Assembly (NCBI RefSeq): GCF_040436345.1 | Contig: NC_133219.1 | Coordinates: 19,364,458-19,428,457, forward strand | Direction: 5' to 3' | Source of the DNA: Pagrus major | Lineage: Eukaryota > Chordata > Actinopteri > Spariformes > Sparidae | Length of the DNA: 64,000 nucleotides | In this document: positions 9,427-20,595 of the stretch, piece by piece | How positions within the stretch are numbered: position 1 is the first letter of the stretch | How the letters are laid out: every line of letters starts with the position of its first letter | Program-made: the position numbers and the translations under genes | The notes under the pieces: model-generated | What the model was told of the DNA's origin: nothing | The model's database searches: none | The model's input: only the letters and a program-made list of their open reading frames with translations

Positions 9427-10645
9427 CTGCCACTTCTGACTCTACCAGGCCTCTATTCATCTTGCTGGACTCCTCTGGTATTTCACAGGAAATGTCTACT
9501 GGTACTGATAAATCTGAAAGGGAAACGTGAAGATTTGTGACTAAAGTGTTTCAGTTAACTTGCCTGTGCATTTTACTTTGATCTAAAATAGATCTCATCT
9601 TGTCTTCACCTCTATGAAGCACATCCAGGACTGGAGTGTCTTTATCCAGCTGTTCAGGAACAACATGGATGCTTGAAAAGGCAGTGTAATCTTCCTGGCT
9701 CAGATTCATTGTGTCCACTACAACTGGCAATAGCAGAGACTATAGAGAAAAAATTATCAATGTTAAAACCATTTCATACATAAGCACACCTTTTGGTATT
9801 TATCATTTTTAACTACCTCTTCCTTCAACAGTGACTCTTTAACAAACTCCTCATTAATGTTTGCACACGTCTGAACATCAGTGGTGGTCACATCAGGAGG
9901 CTTCTCATAAGACGCACAGTGCCTGAAACAAGTTTTAACATTACACACAAACCAGGAAATGAATGGAACAATAAAGCAGGTAAGAATCATTTCTTGCACC
10001 TCAAAAGCATATTTGAGGATGCAACAACCACTGAACATTGAAACCTGAATATGGTGTCCTCAGAGAGGGTATCTGCAGCAGAGGGTCGGCCACAGGAAGG
10101 GTCCTCAACCTCGACAACATGGCTTTCAGCGTGGGTAAATGTCTCTTAAGTTGTGACAGGTAGTCGACAACTATGAGCTCTTCTGGCAGGAGAGAGATCT
10201 TTGACAGATGTAAGCAGATTTTTAGAGAGAAAGAAGATCGGTGTCACAGTCAAATCAGTCACTTCTGTGAAAGGGAGTAAATAAGAGACAGATATTCTTT
10301 AAGTGCTGCCAGGATGTTGAATTACCTTTTGTTCTGACTTCCAGGCTCCATCTGTTCAGCTGTCAACTTGAAAAATGATTCCTGACATTGATCATTAATC
10401 TGGGACTCTTTTAAAAGACAAATATACTCATCCAAATCTAGATCCTTCAATGAGTCAGGATTAGAGCTGGGTATCCGCTCCACATCCCCTTTCACTTCAC
10501 TCAGAGTAACCTTAAATCTGGAATAAATAAATATTGACATTACAACTCAAATTATGAAACATAATGAGATTGAAATGGTGCGCACTGAGAGGGGTTTCAA
10601 ATTCTCCCAGGTCATCGAGCACAGAACCATTGACAAACCGACTGC
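9427..10645 (-). pseudogene. Multi-exon gene relic, minus strand, unidentified
   Basis: Five exon-like blocks run down the minus strand, each bounded by AG and GT: 10561-10645, 10326-10517, 10045-10264, 9817-9922, 9610-9739, with a sixth at 9427-9513. Most joins agree in phase: 10561-10645 to 10326-10517 reads [16 protein letters not shown], and 9817-9922 to 9610-9739 to 9427-9513 reads [15 protein letters not shown] and then VLHR-D-LSVPVDISCE. The block 10045-10264 breaks the gene. Its frame that joins the next exon has a TAA at about 10146-10148. The leucine-rich segment [19 protein letters not shown] is in a different frame, and neither joins the upstream exon. I read this as a decayed gene with near-intact splice sites. 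The family is not recognised; a meiotic SHOC1-like origin crossed my mind but I cannot support it. Confidence 0.5.
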
Positions 10646-11074
10646 CTGTTTGTTCAATGAAATCAGAAGAAATTCAGTTAAGTGTGAAAAATGTTCCAGT
10701 CTTCAAGTGATGGTGTCTGACATTATTTGCTCTGAAGGAGAATTCAGATTGTCACCAAAGATTTGCTTCTTTAAACAAGTTGAGTCAGTCAGCAGGACTG
10801 TATAATGCTAACACAGTGTATGAAGGCTGTAGAAATGATCAACATTTACAAGAAGACAACATAGTTTAAGAAACGGTTTCACTGTTACATTTGATTCATG
10901 TTGTAACAGACTTAATGCAGTTTTCAGGGACAACATGCTCTCATGTGCATGATGTCATCAACATTATTGAATGTACAGTATGTATACAGGATGTGACTGC
11001 ATGGACACATTTTTCTTCCTGTAAACGCCACAAGATGGAGACAAAGAAGACATTTTGTTCACAGCCTGCTCATT

Positions 11075-11341
11075 TTGAACTCTGAACATTTTATTTCCAC
11101 TTTCCACTACTTATCATTTATTATTATTACTAGTATTTTTTTAATGGCTTTAAATAAATAAGTTTGCACATTCTATCTCTCTATAACTCTGAACAAACTT
11201 GATTTTATCACATCTTCAGAAGGTTTAATTCAATTAATTCTGTGTTGTACGTGATGCCGCTCTTATTCTGAAAAATCAAGCGGAAGTCTTGTGTTGGCAG
11301 AGCCGTGAGGTAAACAAACTGTCGCCACTACTTCCGGTTGT
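11075..11341 (+). promoter_or_regulatory. Duplicated promoter-like block, copy 1 (orphaned)
   Basis: It matches 17804-17833 plus 18590-18810. The shared part runs through ATGGCTTTAAATA, CACATTCTATCTCTCTATAA, GTACGTGATGCCGCTCTTAT, GCGGAAGTC, GGCAGAGCCGTGAGGTAAAC and CTACTTCCGGT, then homology stops abruptly. It has two ETS-type sites in opposite orientation (GCGGAAGT and ACTTCCGG) and a strong donor-like GAG/GTAAAC, typical of a housekeeping TATA-less promoter with its first exon. No gene follows in this copy, so it looks like a promoter left behind by the duplication. Confidence 0.6.
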
Positions 11342-11589
11342 TACTAAGTCAGGTTATATATTGTTTGTTTCATGTGTTTATGTGTTTCTTCTATTTCTTT
11401 TATTTTGGAACATGCACTGTGTCGTTTGAGCTTTGCATTAATGATTTGTCTTTATTTGAAACATAAATATCCACTGATAGAAGTTGTTATTTAAATGTGG
11501 TATTGTTGTGTTTATGTGATGCCATGTGGGTGACCCATGTCACAATTTGCTGTACGACATAGAAATGCAAATGTATTCATATCCTGTTG

Positions 11590-11890
11590 GTCACCTGAGC
11601 TGTAGTTTTTTCCCATTCTTCCTCTCTGTCCCTCTTCAGTCACATTCACACTTCCCCAAGCTGCTGTGTTGCCATTCTCCGTCTGTCCACCAGATGCCCT
11701 TAGACTCTTCCATCTGTCCCAGTCACCTGACTTTCACCTCCACCTGCTCACCTGTTTCCACTTTCCCTCGTCAGCCCTGCAGTATATTTACCACCCTGTT
11801 ATCACTCATTCCTCACCAGATTGTCAGTGTTGCTTTGTACCTTTGCTGTAAACTGGTCTGTACCTGCCAGCCTGTGGACACCTTAACTTT
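11590..11890 (+). repeat. Probable dispersed repeat fragment
   Basis: The pyrimidine-rich stretch (CACCTGTTTCCACTTTCCCT, CGTCAGCCCTGCAGTATATT, then CCAGATTGTCAGTGTTGC) resembles sequence repeated in fish retroelement ends. Open frames here are low-complexity and are not called as genes. Confidence 0.35.
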
Positions 11891-12714
11891 CATGTGAATA
11901 CCCAAACATGTTCTTGTACATATACAGAGACATATAATCATCACATTCATACCACACTGTTATTTTTTCTACTGGGAGGTCAGGGAGAGCTCACACATGA
12001 ATCAGTGTGCTAATGTACCTGGGAGCCTGAGAGAGCCGGCCTCAAGGCTCGGGACCACATCAATATTACAGCACACCAACACGGGGCCGGAGAGGAGCCA
12101 GTCAAATATTAATTTATCACCCCTCCTCTGTTTCTCTTCCTCTCAGCTCTGGATCTCTCCAGCCAGGCTGTTACACAATGAAAACACACACAGTCTCACA
12201 GTTTTTCACATGTTGACCCTCAGTGTAGAGGCTCTGCTTGTGTATTCAGTTATTCAGAGTTCCTGGGGGAGAGCTTGGGTTAAGTGATACGTGGAATGAG
12301 AGCTCCATTTAGGTCAAATGCAGAACGAGGACACCACAACGCTGAGGAAAGCCTGTCTGGTTCTGCTGTTGGAGCTCACATACAGTGTAGTATATGCTTA
12401 ACAGCAAGTACTAACCTGTATGTGCACAGATAGCAGTCGGTGGTGGAAGAAGTACTCAGAGCTTTTAATTTGTGTAAATAAAGCAATACCAAAATGAAAA
12501 AATACTTATATACTAATATATATAATACTATATATTAGCAGCAAATTCTATTTAAATGATCCAATGTAAAAATACTCATTATGCAAATTGGCTCAACTTA
12601 AAGTGTTGCATTTAATATATAATTATAACTGAAATGTCATTCCTGATTTTTTATTCTAAGCAGTGTCTGAATGTCAAAAGCAAAAATGTTGACAGCAACT
12701 GGACATTTCTACAG

Positions 12715-12915
12715 CTCTTTTTCCAGTCATCTGATCACTCAAAGCACTTTACAACACTTTGTCACATTCACACACACATGTCAGAGGTCATCAGCAGCAA
12801 TTTGGGGTTCAGCATCTTGCTCAGGAATACTTGAACATGCAGCTGGGGGGTCCAGGGAATCGAATCAGCAACTTTCCGATTACTGGACGACCCACTCTAC
12901 CTACCGAGCTACAGT
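12715..12915 (+). repeat. Dispersed teleost repeat fragment (TTGGGGTTCAGCATCTTGCT type)
   Basis: It contains AAAGCACTTTACAACACTTT, CACATTCACACACACATGTC, TTGGGGTTCAGCATCTTGCT, ATCGAATCAGCAACTTTCCG and GACGACCCACTCTACCTACC in the order of a very abundant fish dispersed repeat. It has no coding value. Confidence 0.75.
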
Positions 12916-13066
12916 AAATGTGAGATACGTTTCTGTATAATTATCTGCAACATATAAAGTCAATGTAACAGAAAGTTTTCAATTAATTTTGAAGTGTTTT
13001 AATATTTTTCATCAGACTTTAAAGAGAAGATGTTAAAAGCTCATGTGCAGTTTTTGATGAGGAGAA

Positions 13067-13364
13067 TTAAAGGGGCACTATGTAGTTTTGGAGAAGAAAT
13101 GCAAAATGCAAAGAATTGTAACCAAACTAAGAAATATTTATTTAATCCATAACTGAATAAACAAGCTGTTCTCAGAGAAAAATAAGGTCCCCAGAACACT
13201 GTTTGAAGCCAGAAAGGTGGCAGGGTCCGCCACATATAAACAAATTAAAATAGTATGAAATTGTGTTTTCCTTTAAGGTCAGTTTGTTTATTCAGTCACA
13301 GAAACAAAGAGCTTGTTTATCTAAAATAAAATGTCTTCCCTAAAACTGCACAGTGCACCTTTAA
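13067..13364. mobile_element. TTAA-bounded miniature element, copy 1 of 4
   Basis: It starts TTAAAGGGGCACTATGTAGT and ends in the inverted form TGCACCTTTAA, with the internal landmark AACTGAATAAACAAGCTGTT and GGTGGCAGGGTCCGCCACAT. Related copies lie at 44935-45195 (full) and 30030-30194 and 43290-43439 (right halves). It is a non-autonomous inverted-repeat element with TTAA at both ends. Confidence 0.8.
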
Positions 13365-13914
13365 TCATAGCGATTAAAAGTGTGATATTTAGTGTGTACA
13401 AAGTCGACATCTGATTGATTCAGTAAAGAAACATTCAGCATTATTACCTGATTATCTCTGAAAAGAAAGACTGAAATTGTGTCATATGATCTGACATAAG
13501 TCTGGTAAAACAGATACAGTATTTAGTTTTAAGTGTTGTGACCCTTTACAAGATTCTTATAACTTTCATGAAAAGATAACAGCAGATCTCACAAGGAAGA
13601 GCATGTAGCAAAGATCAGGCAATAAAACAGCTGCCACACAAAGTCCAAAGATAGTGAGAGCTGTAATCAGCAATAAACTGGAGCACTGAAGAAAGAAAAG
13701 TTTCTGAAAATGTCTTTACTTATAGAAATATGTGAAATTATCCAATCAAGCATGAAAACATGCGGAGACACACACTTTATTATAATGTCAAACAGAAGAG
13801 ATCAGAGGTCTTTTCATCAACAGTGTTTCCAACAGTTTATGTGTTCACTGTGACAAAATATATTTTCATTGTTACGCACGAAACATCAGACGAAGCTTTT
13901 TGATGAGATCAAAC

Positions 13915-14058
13915 TCTTCACCTTCCTGTCGGTGTTTGACACTTAAGATTTCTCACACTGGTCAGATCATCACACAGAGAGAAACAGAGGGTTAAACATG
14001 TTTGAGTCCAGAATGAACTTGGAAGTCTTCCAGGTGCTGAAGGGCAGCTTGTGAAGTA
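13915..14058 (-). pseudogene. Inverted PRY/B30.2 fragment, copy 2
   Basis: The duplicate of the relic at 480-620, with the same minus-strand CDDLTSVR segment and the same loss of frame. Its presence in both copies dates it before the segmental duplication. Confidence 0.55.
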
Positions 14059-14903
14059 TCCTGTTATATCTGCTGGTTATAAAATCAGGTGGCTGCATTT
14101 ACTACCAGTAATGATTAACTAATAAAAGAAGTTGGTGACGTTGAAAGAAATTCTGACATTGTTGAACGGAGCCACGATGACAGCACACTGTGGGAGATCT
14201 CTACTGAACAATGCACATTTCTGGGACTGAAAGAGTCAAACTGAAGGGAAACAAAAGCTGGTGAGTCTTTGATTTACTAACAGTTTGGGACAAAAAAAGA
14301 AAAACATTTGAACTCTGAACATTTTATTTCCACTTTCTGTCACTTATTGACATGAATATTATTGTTAGCTGCACAGGTTGATCGACAGCACCACCTCTGA
14401 TCAGTTTCTGATGGATTTGTGCAGATTTCAAAATCTGACATCCTGCTGAGAATGATCAGTCCTCACTGGAGGACTAAAGAAAAAAACTCTTCCTGTTTTT
14501 GGTGTTTCATGAGAGTTTGTATTCTTTGTTTTGTGAAACAAAACACGAGATGTCATCATTGTTTCACATGTTACTTTTATTTTGTTGTAGGATAACAACT
14601 GCCAAAACAAGGAAATTATATTCTTCTGAGTCAAGAGAGAAATATTCAACTCTGAATGACATCCTGACAGCTCCATCTGCTGGTGACAACATGACACGAC
14701 AACATTTATTATGGTAATAATTGAACCCCGCGACAGAGGTGAAAGAAAATGAAACTAAGTTTTGACGTTGTTGAACAGAGCTGAGACGCCATTACAGGGT
14801 GTGAGATCTCTGCTGGAAAACACACGATTGGAGTATTTGAAGAAATCAAGAGAAGAGACAGTTACTTGGTGAGTCCTGCTGTGAAAAATAATTTCAATAA
14901 GAA

Positions 14904-16331
14904 ATGGCTGAGAAAATTGCTCTTGTTGAAAGTTTCCTGAGCTGCCATGTGTGTTCAGAGACTTTCAGAGATCCTGTGTCTCTGAGCTGCAACCACAACT
15001 TCTGTTCAAGCTGCCTGCAAAAATTCTGGGAACAAGCTGAAAACAAAAACTGTCCCATTTGTAAAAGAAAATCCTCCAAGGATAATCCAGATGTGAACTT
15101 TACACTGAAAGAACTGGCTGACTCCTTTGCTGAGAGACAGAAATCTGGATCATCTGAGACAGTAAAAGGAGAGAAGAAGGTGGAGGTGGTGTGTAGTAAA
15201 CATCAAGAAGAGACTAAATTGTTCTGTGAGGACGAGCAGAGAGCTGTGTGTCCTGTCTGTGAGTTTTCTCTCCACCAGACTCACAAGGTGGTTCCTGTAG
15301 AACAAGCAGTCAGTGAGCTGAAGGAGCAGCTGGAATCTGACTTAAAGTCTCTACAGGACAAGAGGAACAAATACAAACATGTGGAGAAAACATACAATGA
15401 AGTGATTCAACACTCCAAGAAGCAGCTGTTGTCCACAGAGAGGCAGATCAGAGCAGAGTTCAACAAGCTCCACCAGTTCCTGAAAGAGGAAGAGGAGTCC
15501 AGACTGGCAGCTCTGAGGAAGGAAGAGGAGCAGAAGGGGAAGACTATCAGCAGAGAGATGAAGAAGATGGAGGAGCAGATCTCCTCTCTGTCAGACAGTA
15601 TCTGTGCTGTTGAAGAAGAGCTGCAGAAACACAACGTGCCATTCCTCAGCAGTTATAAAGCCACTCAGACCAGAGCCAGAGTCCAGTGCTCACTGTCAGA
15701 TCCACAGCTGGTCTCAGGAGTGCTGATAGATGTGGCCAAACACCTGGGCAACCTGTCCTTCAGAGTCTGGGAGAAGATGAAGGACAAGGTCCACTTCAGT
15801 CCTGTCATTCTGGACCCAAACACTGCAAGTGGCAGTCTCTCTCTGTCTGATGATCTGACCAGTGTGAGACGTGGAGACACAAAGCAGCAGCTTCCTGACA
15901 ATCCAGAGAGAAACACTAAGTACGCCAATGTTCATGGCTCTGAGGGCTTGAGCTCAGGGAAACACAGCTGGGAGGTGGAGGTGGGAGATCATCCTGACTG
16001 GAATGTAGGTTTGGTTAAAGAGTCAGTTGACAGGAAGGGAGAGAGATTTGCTTCACCAAAATATGGAATCTGGTGTTTATTGCATGGTGATGGAAAATAC
16101 ATTGATGTTGTTGGTAAGACTGTCAGAGTGAAGAAGAGTCTCCAGAGGATCAGAGTCCAGCTGGACTATGACAGGGGGGAGGTGTCCTTCTACGACCCTG
16201 AAGACACGACTCACATCTGCACTCACAGAGACACTTTCACTGAGAAACTCTTCCCATATTTCAGTATTGGAAAGGCTGGTGATGCTAAAACTGCTGATAT
16301 CAAAATCTGTCAGACTGATATTTCTGTGTGA
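14904..16331 (+). CDS. TRIM E3 ubiquitin ligase-like, copy 2
   Basis: This is an intronless 475-residue paralogue of the gene at 1459-2883, with complete RING (C14, C17, C29, H31, C34, C37, C50, C53), complete B-box (C97, H100 and following ligands), coiled coil and PRY-SPRY. The putative role is ubiquitin ligation with SPRY target recognition, probably in innate immunity, as in related fish TRIMs. The coiled coil differs from copy 1 at only a handful of residues. The PRY-SPRY differs at many (for example SGSLSLSDD for NPWLHLSDD, and HGDGKYIDVVGKT for HDDGKYTNGVDET), clustered in loop segments. One extra residue lies just after the RING (KDNPDVNF for KDLLVNY). The intact zinc ligands suggest that this copy keeps the ancestral biochemistry. 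Confidence 0.94.
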   Translation: MAEKIALVESFLSCHVCSETFRDPVSLSCNHNFCSSCLQKFWEQAENKNCPICKRKSSKDNPDVNFTLKELADSFAERQKSGSSETVKGEKKVEVVCSKHQEETKLFCEDEQRAVCPVCEFSLHQTHKVVPVEQAVSELKEQLESDLKSLQDKRNKYKHVEKTYNEVIQHSKKQLLSTERQIRAEFNKLHQFLKEEEESRLAALRKEEEQKGKTISREMKKMEEQISSLSDSICAVEEELQKHNVPFLSSYKATQTRARVQCSLSDPQLVSGVLIDVAKHLGNLSFRVWEKMKDKVHFSPVILDPNTASGSLSLSDDLTSVRRGDTKQQLPDNPERNTKYANVHGSEGLSSGKHSWEVEVGDHPDWNVGLVKESVDRKGERFASPKYGIWCLLHGDGKYIDVVGKTVRVKKSLQRIRVQLDYDRGEVSFYDPEDTTHICTHRDTFTEKLFPYFSIGKAGDAKTADIKICQTDISV

Positions 16332-17677
16332 TGTTCAGGAATGTAAATGAATTGTTCCAACTTTTACATTCAAAATGTATAAATCATGATTGTTTGAGGT
16401 TTATTAGACATCACTCATCATTGCACCCAAACCAGCATTCTGGATCTGTTTTTTTTCTTTTATATCTGAAGCAGACATAAGCAGTCTATAGATTATACAT
16501 GCATACTGAAACTGTATTTTTTATCTGGTCTTAAAGTTTTATACAATTCTAAATACATTTTTTTTAGATTATAACTTATTATCCTGGTCAGCAGCATCTT
16601 GTTTTTAATCAGATCACAATATAACATAAACTGTATCCACTACAACAAATATGTTGTTTCTTTAACTTTTATCATCATCAGACATCAGTTTCTGTTTGTC
16701 AGATTTCTGGACCTTCTGATGATCTTTCAGTTTTCATCATGTTTTAATTCCAGTTTTTTTTACTCTCACTCAGTATTAAGTATTTAGTTATATTTTATTT
16801 TGATAACATTTATGAAGAAAGTCACTCCTGCTTTTGACTTTCTCTTTTTCTTGTAATGGAGGTCATGAGAATATTTGTTTATGTTGTTTTGTAAATACAA
16901 AATGCTGAAAATGTTTCACATCATCAGGAGACAAACTTGATAAATTAAAGCTGATTGTTTTGTTTTCAATCAAACAACATTGTATAGTTGTATCAGTCAT
17001 CAGTTTTAGTTGTTTTTTTTTCTGATGAATTATTTCAGTTTCCGATCTGTTGGGTTTTTTCTGAGGAAACAAACGTTTGATATTAATTTTGATTCAGTAT
17101 TTGATTCTCACAGTGCTTCTTCAGATGTATGTGACATTTGTTGTGTTTAAACATGGTCAATAACACGAATAATAAAAGTCAATGTCCAGATCAACATATG
17201 ATCAACATAGAGGAAATACCAGCAGGAGCATTTAGTTTGCTTAAGAAAAATAAAAATAATAATAACTATATGTTTTTGAAATGTACATCAGATGGATGCT
17301 GCTTCACATGATGTGTAATTAAATCACCAGCAGCTTTTATTCAGAATTATGTGGCTGTCAGTCAAACAGTCGTGTGATTTTACAAAGGTAAAAATTATAA
17401 TAAACACAAATCATAAAAGACAATTGCAGAAAATACAATATTTATTCTTAATCCATTAATGATATAAAAACTGTTTTGTTTCTTATTTTCTTTCCGTAAA
17501 GTCACATGACTCATGAACTGATTGTATATAAAGAAACCTGAATCAGCCTCATACCACCCTGATGAAGCTGAACAGCTGAAAACATGTGAGGAATAAAACA
17601 TGTCATACTGGAGAAGAGTTGTGCAGCTTGTTTAATACTGATGGAGTTTTATTGATTGTCACGCTGGTCTGAACCTC

Positions 17678-17679
<2 letters not shown>
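16332..17679 (+). other. AT-rich 3' flank of TRIM copy 2
   Basis: Shared in large part with 2884-4170. Nothing coding is visible. It may contain the 3' UTR. Confidence 0.55.

Positions 17680-17751
<72 letters not shown>
17680..17751 (+). repeat. Pure (TG)36 microsatellite
   Basis: An uninterrupted TG run of about 72 bases at the place where copy 1 has an interrupted run. Confidence 0.95.
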
Positions 17752-17756
<5 letters not shown>

Positions 17757-18589
17757 GTGTATGTGTGTCCTCAAAATAGAAACAGTCAGAAATCTAATAT
17801 ATTTTGAACTCTGAACATTTTATTTCCATTTTCTGCTGCACAGTGCTGCAAACAACTCTTATATTACTTGTAGTTGTTAATCTTATAATTATCCCAACTA
17901 CTACCTATGGAGATAAAGTCAAATCTGGTGATCCTTGATCAAAATGAATGAATGAAATAAATACTTATTATACTCGATCCTTGTGTTCTTTGTATCGTGA
18001 TTGTTATTTCTACATTTACTGTGATAAAATGTCTGAAAAAGACTCTAATCTCAAATAGTATGATCTTGTGTTTTGAAAATAGGATGACACCATCCAATGT
18101 TTTCTCATCAAGTTGTAAAAGTGTTAAAAAAAAAGACTGATACTGATACAATTTCCACAATTGTTATAATAATATGTAGATGCTGCTGCTGCTTTTGATG
18201 CTGTTCGTTTAAATTATGTGTAGTTTGTAACTGTAAGTTTGTTACTGTAAGTTAGTTTTGTATGTGGTTGTTCTTTTGTCCTGCTAGACATGAGCTGTTA
18301 ATTATATACTCATGTATGCTGTGATCATTTGGTGAATCAGAGTTCTTATATGAATCACCAGCAAGTTATGTCAGTCGTAAAGGAGCAAGAACTGTCCGTC
18401 TACAAAGTCAGAGAGAGTTTTTTTTTTTTTGCATGGACCCTTTACTAATACACTCAACTAGCTTTGATTGACTTTTGATCTATTCCCACAAAGAGGCAGT
18501 TCAACTTTATGATAAGCCTGTATATACATATTGTTTCATAAAAAAGTTATCTAGAAATTGGCTTTATTTATAACTTTTTGATGTATTAT

Positions 18590-18822
18590 TTATTATTATT
18601 TCAAGTATTCTTTTTAAAATGGCTTTAAATAGATAAGTTTGCACATTCTATCTCTCTATAACACCCAACAAACTGGATTTTATCACATCTTCAGAAGGTT
18701 TAATTCAATTAATTGTGTTGTACGTGATGCCGCTCTTATTCTGAAAAATCAAGCGGAAGTCTAATGTTGGCAGAGCCGTGAGGTAAACAAACTGTCGCCA
18801 CTACTTCCGGTGATGTGCACAG
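18590..18822 (+). promoter_or_regulatory. Promoter and candidate first non-coding exon of the chimeric gene
   Basis: Homologous to 11090-11341. ETS-type GCGGAAGT and ACTTCCGG sites flank a GAG/GTAAAC donor (about 18782), and a second possible donor CAG/GTATTG ends at 18822. There is no TATA box. It lies 2.2 kb upstream of the first coding exon at 21059, whose acceptor would join to either donor. Assigning this promoter to the chimeric gene is an inference from position and orientation. Confidence 0.55.
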
Positions 18823-19589
18823 GTATTGTACTGATGCTCAAACATTTAACTGCAAGTTAGACGTCTTTTCCACAGACAAGTCATACTTTAGTCTAGTCGC
18901 TTTTGAGACGTTTCCAGTTTCAGGAATACGTTTTTACAGCCAAGCATGCAAACAGCTAGCCAGTGTAGCTATGCTAACGTTAGCCATAGAACTGAAGCCA
19001 CACTGCTAAGCTAACTTAGCTACGTTTGTCGATGTGCACACAACTGCAGCGATTTAGCTAGCTATAGCTGCCTATTCCCTACAGTAAGTACAAATGTATG
19101 GTTATTTCAGGAATGGCAAGTTAATTACCTTTCGTAGCGAATCCTGCAAATACATTAATATCCATTGTACTGGTGTTGAGGCAGAAATTGACATCTTAAA
19201 CCTAGAAAAATAAAACTATCTGTGTGACTACGTGACACAAGAGGTGAGTGATAAAATGAGTATGTAATCATTTGGTTGACATGCCCTGTAATAGCAAAGC
19301 ACTTCAACCAGTCACACTTTTATTTCCTAAACAAACATGTTACAAGTCCCCCTACACTCTAATATATGTTACTTCACTGAGGTGTTTTGCCTTCACTGTG
19401 GAGAAAGATGTGCAGTCTGGCACTAGAAGGCTGCTGTCACACTAATATGTGTAAGGAGGACAGTTTAAATCTGTGTTTTGAAGCCAGTCATGGTCCAACA
19501 TGCCACTTATACTTAACTAAAGGACAAAGTCAAACGTTTTCATATAAGAACTGAAAAATATTTGCACATTTATAGATTGTAGATTTTAT

Positions 19590-19959
19590 AAAGAGGCAGA
19601 AAGACTAGTCATTTTGAGAATTATTAACAGAATAATTAAAATTTTTGTGACAAACTATTAGCGGACACAAATTTCATTACAAAGCCGGCTATTTGCCTTA
19701 TCTAGATACAGCATAAGGCTTCTCACAAATGGTACCAGAGCTGAAACAGTATTCTGATTATAATGTTTGTCAAGCAGAAATAACACACATGATCAGATAT
19801 GAGGATTTGCTGCTTTTCTTTGTCTTGATGGTAGTAAACTGAGCATTGTTTGTCCAAAAAAAGCCATTTTAAGACGTCACTCTTGCATTTTTCACTATTT
19901 TCTGTCAATTTAGACCAAACCATTTGTCAAATAATCAATAGAAATGACAGCAGCCCTAA
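19590..19959 (-). mobile_element. Miniature element of the AGGGCTGCAAC family, degraded
   Basis: It ends GACAGCAGCCCTAAAT, and inside it has the ATATGAGGATTTGCTGCTTT, TTTGTCCAA and AATCAATA landmarks that recur, in either orientation, at 20274-20595, 41790-42025, 54835-55012 and 58920-59147. No transposase. Confidence 0.6.
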
Positions 19960-20273
19960 ATATTACAGTAGCAAGTGACTGGAGGAATTAATTAATTAAA
20001 TGTATTTATTGCATAGTTATTGGTCTGTGATGTTACTGTAGTTCTGACAATGGTTAGTGAAAGGCAGTCATTATTTAACTGTGTTTTATATTGTTTTATT
20101 TGTAAAAATTGCTTTATAGCAATTGTCTTATAGTAAAGTAAATCTTTGGGTTTGTACTCTTTGTTGGACAAATACAACAGTCTGAGAGTTTGTATTATGG
20201 ATATTTTCTCTATATTCTGACAAATATGTTTAATCTACTAATTGAGAAAATAATTGGCAGATTGATAACTAAT

Positions 20274-20595
20274 AGGCCTGCAAACAATTATTATTTTCAT
20301 TATCAATTAATCTGACAATTCTTTTAATGATTAATCAATTAAACGTTCAGTTGATAAAATATCAAAGAAATGTAAAATAAATGCTAATCACAATTTCCAA
20401 GACCCCAAAGTAAAATCCTAAAATAATTTCTTTTGTCCAACAGTCCAAAACCCAAAGACTCTTTATTTACTAACATGAATGACAAATAAAAGCAACAAAT
20501 CCTCACATTTTAAAAGCAGAAAAACGACTAAAACTATTTATTATCAAAATAATTGCCAGATAATTTTCTTTCAATCAACTAGTTGTTGCGGCTCT
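20274..20595 (+). mobile_element. Miniature element of the AGGGCTGCAAC family
   Basis: It begins AGGCCTGCAAACAATTATTA and closes with the inverted end CAACTAGTTGTTGCGGCTCT. In between are TTGTCCAACAGTCCAAAACC and AGCAACAAATCCTCACATTT. This family is widespread in fish; the copy is non-coding. Confidence 0.75.

Larger units (their letters stand above)
13443..17802 (+). repeat. Segmental duplication, copy 2 (TRIM unit)
   Basis: Direct repeat of 1-4267 in the same orientation, with the TRIM frame, its duplicated 5' exon block and the inverted PRY relic all conserved. It has about 260 bases near 16830-17090 without counterpart in copy 1, and copy 1 has sequence near 3255-3480 missing here. The homology continues past 17802 only in pieces, to 18810. 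Confidence 0.9.

Noticed and set aside
11526-11897. 123-codon plus-strand frame rich in Ser/Cys/His
   Set aside because: Low-complexity pyrimidine-rich DNA that resembles a dispersed repeat; no splice context or family.
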